Shown here: positions 8,309-18,204 of the stretch, one piece after another
How the letters are laid out: the number at the start of each line of letters is the position of its first letter
Numbering within the stretch: position 1 is the first letter of the stretch
Origin: Nostoc sp. ATCC 43529
GTDB lineage: Bacteria; Cyanobacteriota; Cyanobacteriia; Cyanobacteriales; Nostocaceae
Direction: 5' to 3'
Assembly: GCA_003326205.1 (NCBI GenBank)
Contig: LWTK01000074.1
Coordinates: 124,001 to 188,000, forward strand
Length of the DNA: 64,000 nt
Notes under the pieces: model-generated
Seen by the model: the letters and a program-made list of their open reading frames with translations, nothing else
Databases searched by the model: none
What the model was told of the DNA's origin: nothing
Program-made: the position numbers and the translations under genes

Positions 8309-11300
8309 ATGCGCTCTTGGTTAAACAGTACACTTCGCATTCGCTTAGTACTTCTCGTCCTTTTAGCTGTTGTTCCAGCACTAGGATTAATTCTTCACAC
8401 CGCTTCCGAACAACGGCGTACCGCTACAGCAGAGGCACGAGAACAGGCACTACGGCTGGCGAGATTGGCTGCTAATAACCAAAAGCAGGTTGTAGAAGGA
8501 ACTCGTCAATTGCTGATGATATTGGCACAGCTGCCAGTTATTCGTCAGCAAAATTCAGCAGAGTGTAATCAATTGCTGGCGGATATCCTCAAACAACATT
8601 CAGCTTATGCTAATTTTGCTGTACTTGATGCTCAAGGAAACGTGATTTGTACTGGGATTCCCTACTCCGGCAGAGCGAATGGAAGAGAGCGGAGTTATTT
8701 TCAACGTACTTTGCAAACCCGGAAATTTACAGTTGGTGAGTATCAAATAGGTCGCTCCACTAAAAAAGCTACCCTGAATTTCGCTTACCCAATTTTAGAC
8801 AAGTCCGGGCAAGTGCAAACTTTGGTTGTCGCTGCACTTGATTTAGCTCAGTTAAATCAGTTGGCGGCACAAGTAAAAATGCCGGCAGGCTCAGTGCTGA
8901 GTTTGGTCGATCGCAAGGGAATACTTTTAGTCCGCTATCCCAAAACGCAAACTTGGGTGGGCAAATCTTTACCGCCTGATGCTTTTATGAGAATGAAAAA
9001 TGCTCAGGTTGAAGGTATCGATGAACCTACCAGCCTTGACGGGGTGCCGCGCATCTTTGCCTTTGTGCCTTTGGGGGATAATCCATTCAACCACGATGGA
9101 TATATCAGAGTTGGTATTCCCAAGTCTAAAGTTTTTGCTGATGCTAATAGTTTATTATTCAAAAACTTAATTAGTTTAGGTGCGGTGACTTTTTTGGCGA
9201 TCGCTGCTGCTTGGGTGGGTGGAGATATATTTTTTATCAAGCAGATACAATCTTTGGTGCAAACAGCCAAAACCTTGGGTAGCGGTCAACTCAACACACG
9301 TACTGGACTTTCTCATCTATGGGGAGAAGTTGGGCAACTAGCGCAAGCGATTGACGAAATGGCCGCAGCACTCCAAGCGCGGGAGAAGGCGATCGCTTCT
9401 TTGAGCCAAAATATGCAAACTTTATTTGAGTTAATCCCCATTGGCATTTTGATCGCCGAAGATATGGAATTTCAGGAGGTAAAATCTAACCCAGCTTTTG
9501 CCGAAATTTTAGGTACCTCTGCTGGAGCCAATGTTTCCTACACTGCCGTTAATATTCCGCGTCCAAGTTACAAAATTTTGCGGGAGGGAAAGGAACTTGC
9601 GCCAGAGGAATATCCATTACGCTATGCAGCCATTCACAACACAGAACTCAAAGGCACAGAAGTTGATATTGTCCGTGGTGATGGTAGTATATTTAATTTG
9701 TTTGGTTATGCTGCCCCTTTAGTTGATGAGCGGGGTAATCCTAGAGGAGCGATCGCTGCATTTTTGAACATAACTGAACGCAAGCAAACAGAAGAACGCA
9801 CCCGTCAGTTGATGAGCCAGGTGCAACATCAAGCTAATATCTTAAATGCAATTCTCTGTGCCTCGGTGGATCGTATCTTTATTTTCGATCGGGATGGTCG
9901 TTACCAGTATGTCAGTGAAAGCGGTGCTGCCCTTTTAGGCTGGACAGTGGAGGAAATGCTAGGCAAAACTTGGCAAGAACTCAATTTTTCCCCAGAAATT
10001 TTTGCTATGATGCGTCCGGTAGATAGCCAACGAGAAAAGGTGATGGCAACGGCGCAACCCCTCAGGGCAGAGACTGAGTATATTGCCGCCGATGGACTGC
10101 ATTTTTACGAATATATTTTGGCTCCCCTATATAATCCTGAGCAAGGGATGGCAGGCATAATTGCTGTATATCGCGATATTAGCGAACGCAAGCGAACCGA
10201 GCAAGCACTCCGACAAAGCGAACAACGCCTCCGACTGGCACAAAAAGCAGGAAAAATAGGAACTTGGGAGTGGAATCTACGTACTGGTGAAGTATCTTGG
10301 TCAGAAGGAATTTGGAATATCTTGGGTTTGGAAATAGGTACAGAAGAACCTGGCGCGAAACCTTGGGTTGATTTTATTCATCCTGACGATTCCCCACGGA
10401 TTATGCAAGGAGTAGAAAATGTCTTAGCTGAAGGTAAAGAATATTATGATGAATTCCGTATTATACGCAAAGATCAGAAAGTTATTTGGTTAGCATCGAA
10501 AGGGCAAATCATCCGAGATGCAGATGGACAAGCCGAGCGGTTTTTGGGAGTTAATATTGACATTAGTGAGCGCAAACAAGCTGAAGAAGAACGCGAACAA
10601 TTACTGCTACGCGAACAAGCTGCACGAGAAGCAGCCGAAACCGCCAACCGTATTAAAGATGAATTTTTGGCGGTGTTGTCTCATGAATTGCGAACGCCCC
10701 TAAATCCCATACTTGGCTGGATAAAATTACTACGGACTCGCCAATTAAATGAAGAGAAAACCGCCATCGCTTTAGAAACAATCGAACGCAATGCTAAATT
10801 ACAAACTCAACTCATCGGTGATTTATTAGATGTCTCCCGGATTCTCCAAGGCAAATTAACGCTGAACATTTCTTGTGTTGATTTAGCTGCGACTATTGCA
10901 GCTGCCAAAGAAACAGTGCGACTGGCAGCAGAAGCTAAATCAATCCAAATTCACACCGAGATTGCACCAAATGTCCGGCCTTTTATGGGTGATGCCAGCC
11001 GCTTACAACAGGTGGTGTGGAATTTGCTTTCTAATGCGGTGAAGTTTACTCCAGCTGGTGGCGAGGTAAAAATCAAATTAGAATCTACCAATACCTACAC
11101 TCAGATTCAAGTTAGCGATACAGGCAAGGGCATCATACCAGAGTTTTTACCTTACGTGTTTGAAACATTCCGTCAAGCTGATAGTGCCACAACCCGCAAC
11201 TTTGGCGGCTTGGGATTAGGATTAGCAATTGTCCGACACATCGTAGAAATGCACGGTGGCACAGTTAGCGCCGACAGCCTTGGAGAAGACCAAGGAGCAA

Positions 11301-11755
11301 CCTTTAGAGTTAAATTCCCCCTCATCGCTACAGTTCAACAACCAAATCAAAATCAAAATTTACCTAAAATCTCGTTAAATTTGCGCGGTGTTCGGGTGCT
11401 GACAGTAGAGGATGACCAAGATACAAGAGAACTACTAGCATTCACAATTGGGCAGTATGGCGCCCAAGTCACAGCCGTCGCATCCGCCCATGAAGCATTA
11501 AAGATATTAAAACAATGTCAACCAGATATTCTGGTATGCGATATTGCCATGCCAGAGATGGACGGATATACGCTCATTCGTCACATCAGAACTTGGCCAA
11601 AAGAACAAGGGGGACAGATAAAAGCGATCGCCCTGACAGCTTATGCTGGAGAATTCAATCAAAAACAAGCTCTAGCAGCAGGTTTTCAAAGACACTTATC
11701 CAAACCAGTAGATCCCGAAGAACTAATAGAAGCGATCGCTAGTTTAATTAATTAG
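8309..11755 (+). CDS. membrane hybrid sensor histidine kinase (Cache-HAMP-PAS x3-HK-REC)
   Basis: An 1148-residue protein. An N-terminal membrane helix (about 11-28) is followed by a periplasmic Cache-like sensor (about 40-280), a second membrane helix (about 285-305) and a HAMP-type segment. Three PAS-type blocks follow, the later ones linked by the usual ERK coiled segments. The HisKA motif LSHELRTPLNPILGW carries the phosphoacceptor His792; the ATPase domain shows the N box VVWNLLSNAVKF and the glycine boxes GKGI and GGLGLGLAIV. A C-terminal receiver holds the phospho-acceptor Asp1078 in PDILVCDIAMPEMDG. A soluble ligand would be sensed outside and the signal passed internally to the receiver. 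No cognate output regulator is adjacent. The downstream gene is a separate GGDEF/EAL protein on the same strand. Confidence 0.93.
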   Translation: MRSWLNSTLRIRLVLLVLLAVVPALGLILHTASEQRRTATAEAREQALRLARLAANNQKQVVEGTRQLLMILAQLPVIRQQNSAECNQLLADILKQHSAYANFAVLDAQGNVICTGIPYSGRANGRERSYFQRTLQTRKFTVGEYQIGRSTKKATLNFAYPILDKSGQVQTLVVAALDLAQLNQLAAQVKMPAGSVLSLVDRKGILLVRYPKTQTWVGKSLPPDAFMRMKNAQVEGIDEPTSLDGVPRIFAFVPLGDNPFNHDGYIRVGIPKSKVFADANSLLFKNLISLGAVTFLAIAAAWVGGDIFFIKQIQSLVQTAKTLGSGQLNTRTGLSHLWGEVGQLAQAIDEMAAALQAREKAIASLSQNMQTLFELIPIGILIAEDMEFQEVKSNPAFAEILGTSAGANVSYTAVNIPRPSYKILREGKELAPEEYPLRYAAIHNTELKGTEVDIVRGDGSIFNLFGYAAPLVDERGNPRGAIAAFLNITERKQTEERTRQLMSQVQHQANILNAILCASVDRIFIFDRDGRYQYVSESGAALLGWTVEEMLGKTWQELNFSPEIFAMMRPVDSQREKVMATAQPLRAETEYIAADGLHFYEYILAPLYNPEQGMAGIIAVYRDISERKRTEQALRQSEQRLRLAQKAGKIGTWEWNLRTGEVSWSEGIWNILGLEIGTEEPGAKPWVDFIHPDDSPRIMQGVENVLAEGKEYYDEFRIIRKDQKVIWLASKGQIIRDADGQAERFLGVNIDISERKQAEEEREQLLLREQAAREAAETANRIKDEFLAVLSHELRTPLNPILGWIKLLRTRQLNEEKTAIALETIERNAKLQTQLIGDLLDVSRILQGKLTLNISCVDLAATIAAAKETVRLAAEAKSIQIHTEIAPNVRPFMGDASRLQQVVWNLLSNAVKFTPAGGEVKIKLESTNTYTQIQVSDTGKGIIPEFLPYVFETFRQADSATTRNFGGLGLGLAIVRHIVEMHGGTVSADSLGEDQGATFRVKFPLIATVQQPNQNQNLPKISLNLRGVRVLTVEDDQDTRELLAFTIGQYGAQVTAVASAHEALKILKQCQPDILVCDIAMPEMDGYTLIRHIRTWPKEQGGQIKAIALTAYAGEFNQKQALAAGFQRHLSKPVDPEELIEAIASLIN

Positions 11756-12188
11756 TGGGGGCATTACCCCGTATACTTTCTTGCTAACCACTAAATTAAA
11801 AATGAGCGTGGGGACACAAAGCCATTTAATTATGAATTATGAATTATGAATTATGAATTATTTGTGTAAATCTCGATGATTATTGTAAATAATTTGAAAA
11901 TAATTGCTAGCAATAACTAGTGTTTTAAAGTGAGAGACAAGTCCTAAAAAATTGAATTTGTGCCTAAGCAAAATCTTGAAAAATGTTGATTTTGATAAAT
12001 TATCTTGGATAAACTTTTAGGATGTAATCCTTAAAGTTTTTTCTGCAAGAGACTTTGGCGATCGCTAACATCTAACCAACGGCTGAAAAACGTCGTTTTA
12101 TTAACGAACTCAAGTACTTGCATCTAGTTAATTTCCGTGTTAAACAGCAAATAGCATAATAGTTGCCACTTATTTATAAAATAAAGCT
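11756..12188. repeat. gap with heptamer tandem repeat
   Basis: Near 11828-11862 the heptamer tgaatta/atgaatt is repeated about four times, a short-tandem-repeat array of the type common in heterocystous cyanobacteria. The remainder is AT-rich with one HIP1 octamer and no gene; the promoter of the next gene presumably lies here, but no clear elements were identified. Confidence 0.6.
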
Positions 12189-14921
12189 ATGGCTATTCAT
12201 GATGTCCAATCTCGATATCAGTCTCCCGCACTTAAGGCTTTATTCCGGTCTTGTTCGCAAAAAGCCAGTATTGCAGTGGCCTTAGTTGGCTGTGCTGTGA
12301 TTTTTGGTTGGATACAAGATATCACAGCCCTCAAAAGCATTGTGCCAGGATGGGTAGCGATGAAAGCTAACACAGCTATCTGTTTGATTTTCGGGGGAAC
12401 ATCTTTATGGCTGTGGCACTGGCAACCGAGAATTGCCATCACACGTAGTACTGCTCAAGTATGTGCTTTTTTTGTCTTATTAATTGGTCTGTTGACACTA
12501 ATTCAGTATGCCTTTAACGTAGACCTTGGCATTGATCAAATCTTGTTTCATACCAGAATCGACCCGCTAGGTGATGCGGCTCCTGGCCGAATGGCAGTTC
12601 ATACGGCGTTTATTTTTGTGTTACTGGGATTAAGTCTACTGCTGTTGAATTTGCCTGCTCCTAAATATTTACTAGCCCAATTATGTGCAATAGTGGCATT
12701 TTTCATTGCCGGAATGGGGTTGTTGGGGTACATATATGGCAATGCACTTCTCTTTAGATTTGGCTCCTTAACATCAATTGCAGTGCATACAGCAGTTGCA
12801 TTCTTGTTGTTAGCATATGGCATTTTGTTTGCCTGTCCAAACCGTGGGTTGATGGTCGTAGTCACCAGTAAAAATGCAGGTGGGATTGTGGCGAGGTTTT
12901 TATTACCCCCCGCAATTGCCTTTCCGCCAGTCATCTGCTGGCTAGTTTTATCTGGTTACCGAATGCAAATTTATACTGCTGAATTCGGACTGTGTGCCTT
13001 AAGCGTTTTGAATATCATTGTCTTTGTAATGCTGATTTGGTGGAATGCTCGTTCGCTTAACGCGATCGATCGCCAGCGTCAACGAGCGCAAACAGCGCTT
13101 AAAAAGGCAAATGAAGAGCTAGAACAGAGAGTCTTGTCACGCACAAAGGAATTGTTAACAACTCTGGGACGGTTACAGGAAGAAATTGCCGAGCGCCAAT
13201 CTATAGAACAAGCTCTTTTTCAAGAAAAAGAACTGGCTTTAGTGACATTGCAATCTATTGGAGATGGGGTAATTACAACTGATGCAACTGGTTTGATTAA
13301 ATATCTCAATCCAGTTGCAGAAGTTCTGACTGGCTGGAGTTTAGCCGAGGCATTGAACTTGCCGTTAACAGAAGTTTTTAGAATTATTAATGAAATTAGC
13401 CACCAAACCGTAGAAAACCCAGTAGAAAAAGTTTTGCATTCTGGTGCGATCGTGGGTTTAGCTAACCACAAAGTTTTAATCACCCGCAACGGCACAGAGT
13501 TGTCCATTGAAGACTGTGCTGCACCGATTCGTACTAGGGACGGTCAAATCATTGGTGTAATCCTAGTATTTCGCGATGTTACCCAAAACCGTAATCTGGC
13601 ACGTTTATTATCCTGGCAAGCCAGCCACGATGCTTTGACTGGACTAGTTAACAGACGCGAGTTTGAAAATCGCTTAATACAAGCTGTGACCAGCGCTCAG
13701 ACTGCTAAGGAACAGCACGCATTGTGTTGTTTAGATTTAGACCAGTTCAAAATTGTCAACGACACCTGTGGCCATGTTGCTGGTGATGAACTATTGTGCC
13801 AAGTTGCTAGTTTATTTCAAAATCATGTACGTTCTTATGACACCGTTGCACGTTTAGGCGGAGATGAATTTGGCATTATACTTAATGATTGTTCTCTAGA
13901 GGCAGCAGTATTAATTACTAATCAACTACGTCAAGCAATTCAAAAGTTTCGCTTCGTGTGGAAGCAGGAAAAAATTTTTAATCTGAGCATCAGCATTGGC
14001 TTAGTTGCAATCAACGCAGATATTGAAAATACGAATGCTGCTTTAAGTGCTGCCGACGCAGCTTGCTATGTTGCGAAAAATCAAGGGTCTAATCGCATAC
14101 ATGTTTACCAAGCTAACGATCTTGAGCTAGTAAAGCAACGTGGCGAAATGCAATGGGTGGGAAGAATCACTCAAGCATTGGAAGATAATCGTTTTTGCCT
14201 TTACTACCAATCGATTGTTCCTGTATCGCCAACTTATTCTTTAAAAGAGCATTACGAAGTTCTCCTACGCCTCATTGATGAAAGGGGTGAGGTGGTGTCA
14301 CCAATGGCATTTATTCCAGCGGCTGAACGTTACAATCTCATGCAAACTATCGACCGTTGGGTGATTCACACGTTTTTTGCTAATCTCGCGCGATACGGAA
14401 ATTCTCAATGGCATGATTCTCAATCAGTTAAACACAGTCGTGGCTCTTTATATACAATTAATCTTTCTGGCGCTAGTATCAATGACGATGGATTCATTGA
14501 TTTTGTGTGCGAGCAATTTATTTTACATAAAATACCACCCACAGCAATCTGCTTTGAAATCACTGAAACTGTCGCTATCAAAAATCTAGGTAAAGCTGCT
14601 GGATTTATTCGCTCACTCAAGGAATTTGGCTGCTGTTTTGCCTTGGACGATTTTGGTAGTGGTATGTCTTCCTTTGCTTATCTGAAAAACCTACCAGTGG
14701 ATTATCTCAAAATCGATGGCAGTTTTGTCAAGCATATTGTAGAAGAGCCAGTTAACTTAGCAATGGTAGACGCTATCAATAAAATTGGTCAGGTGATGGG
14801 ACTGCAAACTATTGCTGAGTTTGTAGAAAATAAAGCTGTCTTAGAAGTCATTCAAAACCTGGGAGTAAATTATGCTCAGGGTTATGGAATTGCCAGACCT
14901 CGACCTTTTCGTTTTAAATAA
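12189..14921 (+). CDS. membrane PAS-GGDEF-EAL protein (cyclic di-GMP turnover)
   Basis: A 910-residue protein. The first ~285 residues contain about seven hydrophobic helices forming a membrane sensor. A coiled coil (about 295-345) leads to a PAS domain (about 345-470). The GGDEF domain has the canonical RLGGDEF (GGDEF at 557-561) and the DLDQFKIVND loop, so diguanylate cyclase activity is likely. The EAL domain has EVLLRL at 690 in place of EALLR, plus DDFGSGMSSFAYL and VDYLKIDGSFV, so phosphodiesterase activity is plausible too. It would set local c-di-GMP in response to a membrane or intracellular signal. The net direction cannot be predicted. It follows the hybrid kinase on the same strand but after a 430-base gap, so it is probably transcribed separately. 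Confidence 0.93.
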   Translation: MAIHDVQSRYQSPALKALFRSCSQKASIAVALVGCAVIFGWIQDITALKSIVPGWVAMKANTAICLIFGGTSLWLWHWQPRIAITRSTAQVCAFFVLLIGLLTLIQYAFNVDLGIDQILFHTRIDPLGDAAPGRMAVHTAFIFVLLGLSLLLLNLPAPKYLLAQLCAIVAFFIAGMGLLGYIYGNALLFRFGSLTSIAVHTAVAFLLLAYGILFACPNRGLMVVVTSKNAGGIVARFLLPPAIAFPPVICWLVLSGYRMQIYTAEFGLCALSVLNIIVFVMLIWWNARSLNAIDRQRQRAQTALKKANEELEQRVLSRTKELLTTLGRLQEEIAERQSIEQALFQEKELALVTLQSIGDGVITTDATGLIKYLNPVAEVLTGWSLAEALNLPLTEVFRIINEISHQTVENPVEKVLHSGAIVGLANHKVLITRNGTELSIEDCAAPIRTRDGQIIGVILVFRDVTQNRNLARLLSWQASHDALTGLVNRREFENRLIQAVTSAQTAKEQHALCCLDLDQFKIVNDTCGHVAGDELLCQVASLFQNHVRSYDTVARLGGDEFGIILNDCSLEAAVLITNQLRQAIQKFRFVWKQEKIFNLSISIGLVAINADIENTNAALSAADAACYVAKNQGSNRIHVYQANDLELVKQRGEMQWVGRITQALEDNRFCLYYQSIVPVSPTYSLKEHYEVLLRLIDERGEVVSPMAFIPAAERYNLMQTIDRWVIHTFFANLARYGNSQWHDSQSVKHSRGSLYTINLSGASINDDGFIDFVCEQFILHKIPPTAICFEITETVAIKNLGKAAGFIRSLKEFGCCFALDDFGSGMSSFAYLKNLPVDYLKIDGSFVKHIVEEPVNLAMVDAINKIGQVMGLQTIAEFVENKAVLEVIQNLGVNYAQGYGIARPRPFRFK

Positions 14922-14930
14922 ATAAGTAGA

Positions 14931-14967
14931 AGGCAGGAGGCAGGAGGCAGGAGGCAGGAGGCAGAAG
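14931..14967. repeat. heptamer tandem repeat (aggcagg)n
   Basis: About five copies of a 7-bp unit rich in AGG follow the stop codon of the GGDEF/EAL gene. Just after it, aaccct and agggtt arms (14971-14992) form a weak hairpin. The same unit recurs, reversed, near 46260-46282. Confidence 0.7.
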
Positions 14968-15114
14968 GAAAAACCCTCAATAGTAAAGGGTTTGGCTGAG
15001 TTGTATTTTACATTTAATTATGTCCGCTTACTGATATCGAACAATCAATTTATTAGTGTGCATTCATTAATAGCGACTTTGCAAAAAAACGATTTTACTG
15101 TAAAGTAATCATAA

Positions 15115-15190
15115 GGCGATGGAGCTCGCCATAACCGCCTAATCAAGCTTTCTCTTCTTAAACTTGATAATAAAGCTGATAGCTCCTATT
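15115..15190 (+). ncRNA. fluoride riboswitch (crcB motif)
   Basis: The segment starts GGCGATGGAGCTCGCC (15115-15130), a stem GGCGA/TCGCC whose loop contains GGAGCT. The conserved ATAACCGCC follows, then a second stem (ATCAAG / CTTGAT around 15142-15168) and the 3' block GCTGATAGCTCCTA (15175-15188). The loop GGAGCT (15121-15126) pairs perfectly with AGCTCC (15181-15186), which is the pseudoknot that defines the fluoride aptamer. Downstream a near-perfect inverted repeat (15198-15209 with 15233-15245) could be the expression platform. It precedes an antiporter gene and crcB, the expected regulon for fluoride detoxification, so fluoride binding should turn these genes on. Confidence 0.92.
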
Positions 15191-15280
15191 CTTCTGGCTT
15201 GCTGAGGAAGGATAGGGCTATTTGTCGTAAAGTTCCTTTAGCAAGTCACGCTTGCCCATTTATTATTTGAAAACTGCGTG

Positions 15281-16912
15281 ATGCTAGCAAATTTTATCTT
15301 AATCTTGTTGATCGGCTTTTTCGTGGGACAGATTGCCCGACGGCTAAAAGTCCCTGCACTAGTAGGCATGGTTTTGGTTGGAATTACACTGGGGCCTCAA
15401 GTTGCTGACATCATCAGCCCTGATGTACTGGCCTCGTCTGCTTCTTTGCGAACGATCGCCGTCACGGTGATTTTGATGAAGGCGGGGTTAGGATTAGACC
15501 GGGAAAAACTGGTACAACAAGGAACAGTAGCACTGCGATTAGGGTTTTTGCCTGCGGCTTGCGAAGCCGTAGTTATTGCCATAGCTGCCATTTGGATCTT
15601 AAAGTTTGACTTTGCCACAGGCTTACTACTGGGTTGTATTATTGGAGCCGAGTCACCAGCAGTGATTGTACCGGGGATGCTGCGACTGAAAAGCCTGGGT
15701 TGGGGGGTAACTAAAGGAATTCCCGATGCCATCCTTACTGGCAGTGCCCTATCAGATGTGTTACTACTACTAATTTTTAGTTTGTTGCTAAACTTTTTGA
15801 CACAAGGCGCAAATTCCTCTACGACATTGCCCTTTGGCATCACCTTGAGTGCAGTTCAACTCCTTCCTCTTGAAATTATTTGCCAAATTGTTCTGGGAGT
15901 AGTGTTGGGCTTAGTGACAGCACAGCTGTTGGTATTATTGCTAGTGAAGCAGAATTGGACTCAAAATGCAGTGCAAGATAGCCTAGTTGCAGCGAGTTTA
16001 ACGTTGTTGCTAGTAGTGCTGGCAGAAAAATTCCCTTTCTTCTCTGGCTATCTGGCAGTCATGGCCACAGGATTTTTCTTGATTGAGTTCGATGGCCCTT
16101 TAGCACGACGATTGCGTTCTGGCTTCGATAGCTTGTGGATTGTGGCAGAAATCCTTTTATTTGTGTTGCTAGGAGCAAGTATTCAACTACAAGTTTTAGA
16201 AAAAACTCTGGTTTCAGGATTGGTAATTCTGGCAATGGGAACGTTAATTGGACGCGCCATCGGATGGTATTTGTCTACATTGGGGAGTAACTGGAAATGG
16301 CGAGAGCGACTATTTTTACTACCTGGAAACTCTGCTAAAGCCACCGTTCAAGCTGCAATCGGCGCGATTCCGTTAGGACAGGGAATTGATGGTGGAGAGA
16401 CAATTTTAGCTGTTGCAGCTTTATCTATCCTGGTGACTGCACCTTTGGGAGCTTGGGCAATTCCTACCTTTGCACCAAAATTATTAGACAAGGGTGAAGT
16501 CGATCCTACAAAGGTAGCGATCGCACGTCGTATTATCATACTAGCTGCTGTTGACACCTCTCCTCTAGCTAATCAGGTATTGACTAAAACCGCTGATTTA
16601 GCCCGTCGTAGTGATGCCGAAGTTATTGTATTGCATATCATTCGCACCAACGATTCTCAAAGAGTAGAGCATCTGCGAGAAAAAACTCAAAAACTTTTAG
16701 CAGACATTCATCATAAATTCATTGCCATTCCGGGTTCAATTCCAGAGGAAATTATCCGTGTTGCTCAGGAGTATCGAGTTACTGATATTGTCATTGGTAA
16801 GCGAGGACATCAGCCTTGGGATGAGGTTCTTGTGGGTTCTGTTTCCCAGGCAGTGTTAGAATCCAGCTTAATTCCTGTCATTTTAGTTGACGAAGATCGT
16901 ATTGCTAACTAA
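15281..16912 (+). CDS. CPA-type cation/proton antiporter with C-terminal UspA domain
   Basis: A protein of 543 residues from ATG 15281; an in-frame GTG at 15278 is an alternative start. Residues 1-410 contain about a dozen hydrophobic helices typical of monovalent cation/proton antiporters, including GMVLVGITLGP and acidic helix motifs such as GCIIGAESPAVIVPG. Residues about 420-543 are a universal-stress-protein domain (RIIILAAVDTS at its start, DIVIGKRGHQ near its end). It lies 90 bases downstream of a fluoride riboswitch and 27 bases upstream of crcB, so the two genes very likely form one fluoride-induced transcript. Riboswitch-associated Na+/H+ antiporters and UspA proteins are known from the published fluoride regulon. 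Here the two are fused. Whether it moves Na+, K+ or helps expel acid accompanying HF entry is unknown. Confidence 0.88.
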   Translation: MLANFILILLIGFFVGQIARRLKVPALVGMVLVGITLGPQVADIISPDVLASSASLRTIAVTVILMKAGLGLDREKLVQQGTVALRLGFLPAACEAVVIAIAAIWILKFDFATGLLLGCIIGAESPAVIVPGMLRLKSLGWGVTKGIPDAILTGSALSDVLLLLIFSLLLNFLTQGANSSTTLPFGITLSAVQLLPLEIICQIVLGVVLGLVTAQLLVLLLVKQNWTQNAVQDSLVAASLTLLLVVLAEKFPFFSGYLAVMATGFFLIEFDGPLARRLRSGFDSLWIVAEILLFVLLGASIQLQVLEKTLVSGLVILAMGTLIGRAIGWYLSTLGSNWKWRERLFLLPGNSAKATVQAAIGAIPLGQGIDGGETILAVAALSILVTAPLGAWAIPTFAPKLLDKGEVDPTKVAIARRIIILAAVDTSPLANQVLTKTADLARRSDAEVIVLHIIRTNDSQRVEHLREKTQKLLADIHHKFIAIPGSIPEEIIRVAQEYRVTDIVIGKRGHQPWDEVLVGSVSQAVLESSLIPVILVDEDRIAN

Positions 16913-16939
16913 CTTAATACTCTTGAACTAGCGATCGTC

Positions 16940-17353
16940 ATGCAAAACCCTGCGTTTCGTACTCCTATTGCTATTAGTTTAGGTGCAATTGCTGGCGCGC
17001 TCTGGCGCTATTATCTCAGTTTGTGGTTTAGTCAGCTTTTTGGTACAGGATTTCCCTACAGTACGGCGATCGTTAATCTTAGCGGATGTTTTGTTATGGG
17101 TTTTTTTACAACGCTAGCACTGGGGCGATTAATTGCAATTCATCCTGATATTCAGCTATTAGTAACCACAGGTTTTTTAGGTTCTTACACTACTTTTTCA
17201 ACTTATGAGTTAGATGTAGCTAAGCTACTTCAAGAACGGAGCTTAGAAAATGATTTGGTTTACTGCCTTATTAGTTCTTTTTTTGGGCTAGTTAGCCTGT
17301 TTTTAGGGAATGCGCTAGCGGAATTTTTTATTAAGAGGTTATTTATAAAGTAA
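16940..17353 (+). CDS. crcB: fluoride channel Fluc/CrcB, first copy
   Basis: This 137-residue protein has four hydrophobic helices. The family signature [15 protein letters not shown] is at 78-92, and the conserved asparagine of helix 2 is in IVNLSGCF (Asn46). Fluc proteins form dimeric, dual-topology F- channels in the inner membrane and let fluoride leak out. It is the second gene after the fluoride riboswitch. A second crcB, convergent and about 300 bases away, may be its partner. Confidence 0.94.
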   Translation: MQNPAFRTPIAISLGAIAGALWRYYLSLWFSQLFGTGFPYSTAIVNLSGCFVMGFFTTLALGRLIAIHPDIQLLVTTGFLGSYTTFSTYELDVAKLLQERSLENDLVYCLISSFFGLVSLFLGNALAEFFIKRLFIK

Positions 17354-17366
17354 AAATAAAATTTTT

Positions 17367-17481
17367 GTAGGGTGTGTTAAGCGCATATCTCAATATGATT
17401 TGTCACGAAAACTATGACATGAGCGCCTAACGCACCGTGTTATGTGGTGGTGCGTTAGGCTAAAGCTGTAACACACCCTAC
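17367..17481. repeat. inverted-repeat element between the two crcB genes
   Basis: Ends gtagggtgtgtta and taacacaccctac are perfect 13-bp inverted repeats over 115 bp, with inner arms (aagcgc / gcgttaggc) giving further pairing. It resembles non-autonomous palindromic elements common in Nostoc genomes. By position it may also terminate both convergent crcB transcripts. The rest of 17354-17647 shows no gene. Confidence 0.65.
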
Positions 17482-17647
17482 TGGCGTGGCAAAACTAAAA
17501 TAGTGCATTAGGGAATGGGCTTTGAATTTTATAAATTCGATGTTTTTACTACTAATCTATTGCAACATTTTAGCTGTGTCAGTCTACTACTTAAGATTTA
17601 CTTTATAAATGGTTGAATATTTTTCGTAAAGGAAAAAGGCAATAACT

Positions 17648-18034
17648 TCATAAGAGTGTTCCTAAGAAAATTCCTATTTCTATACTTAGAAATCCTAAAA
17701 TTGGAGTACCTAGCCAGTAAAGTAGTGCAGCTTTATAATCATTTTTAGTTCGTAAGAGGTTCGAGGTATCTAAAGCATAGGTGGAAAAGGTAGTATAAGA
17801 ACCTAAAAATCCTACTGCTACTAAAAAATATAGACTATAAATAATTGTTAACCTGGAAATGACTGTTGCAAACAATCCCATTAAAAAAGCTCCTGTGAGA
17901 TTAATAAATAAAGTTCCATAAGGAAATGCTGTCCCGAAGCAACGCCCAAAAAATAAAGTTATGTAATACCGACTCAGTGCGCCTGAAACAGATCCCAAGC
18001 TAATTAAAATAGGAATATAAATTGCAGAGTCCAT
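17648..18034 (-). CDS. crcB: fluoride channel Fluc/CrcB, second copy
   Basis: This 128-residue protein has four hydrophobic helices, the signature [15 protein letters not shown] at 75-89 and the helix-2 asparagine in FINLTGAF (Asn45). It faces the first crcB tail-to-tail. The two proteins are clearly related yet different enough (for instance GRLIAIHPDIQ against [11 protein letters not shown] between helices) to suggest opposite membrane orientations in a heterodimer, as known for bacteria with two crcB genes; this is inference. I find no second riboswitch upstream of this copy, so it may be expressed constitutively. Confidence 0.92.
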   Translation of the reverse strand: MDSAIYIPILISLGSVSGALSRYYITLFFGRCFGTAFPYGTLFINLTGAFLMGLFATVISRLTIIYSLYFLVAVGFLGSYTTFSTYALDTSNLLRTKNDYKAALLYWLGTPILGFLSIEIGIFLGTLL

Positions 18035-18204
18035 AGAAGTTAATTATCCTAAATTTGTTGTAGATTTTATTTTTCTAGAGTAACAAAAGAGACTTAATAA
18101 GTTTAGGCATACAGCGTTTTTCAGGTAAATGAATTACACGGGTAGGGGCTTTACATCTGTCATTGCTGTCAACTTAACGTAAAACCCGCTTTGTGACAAG
18201 GTTT

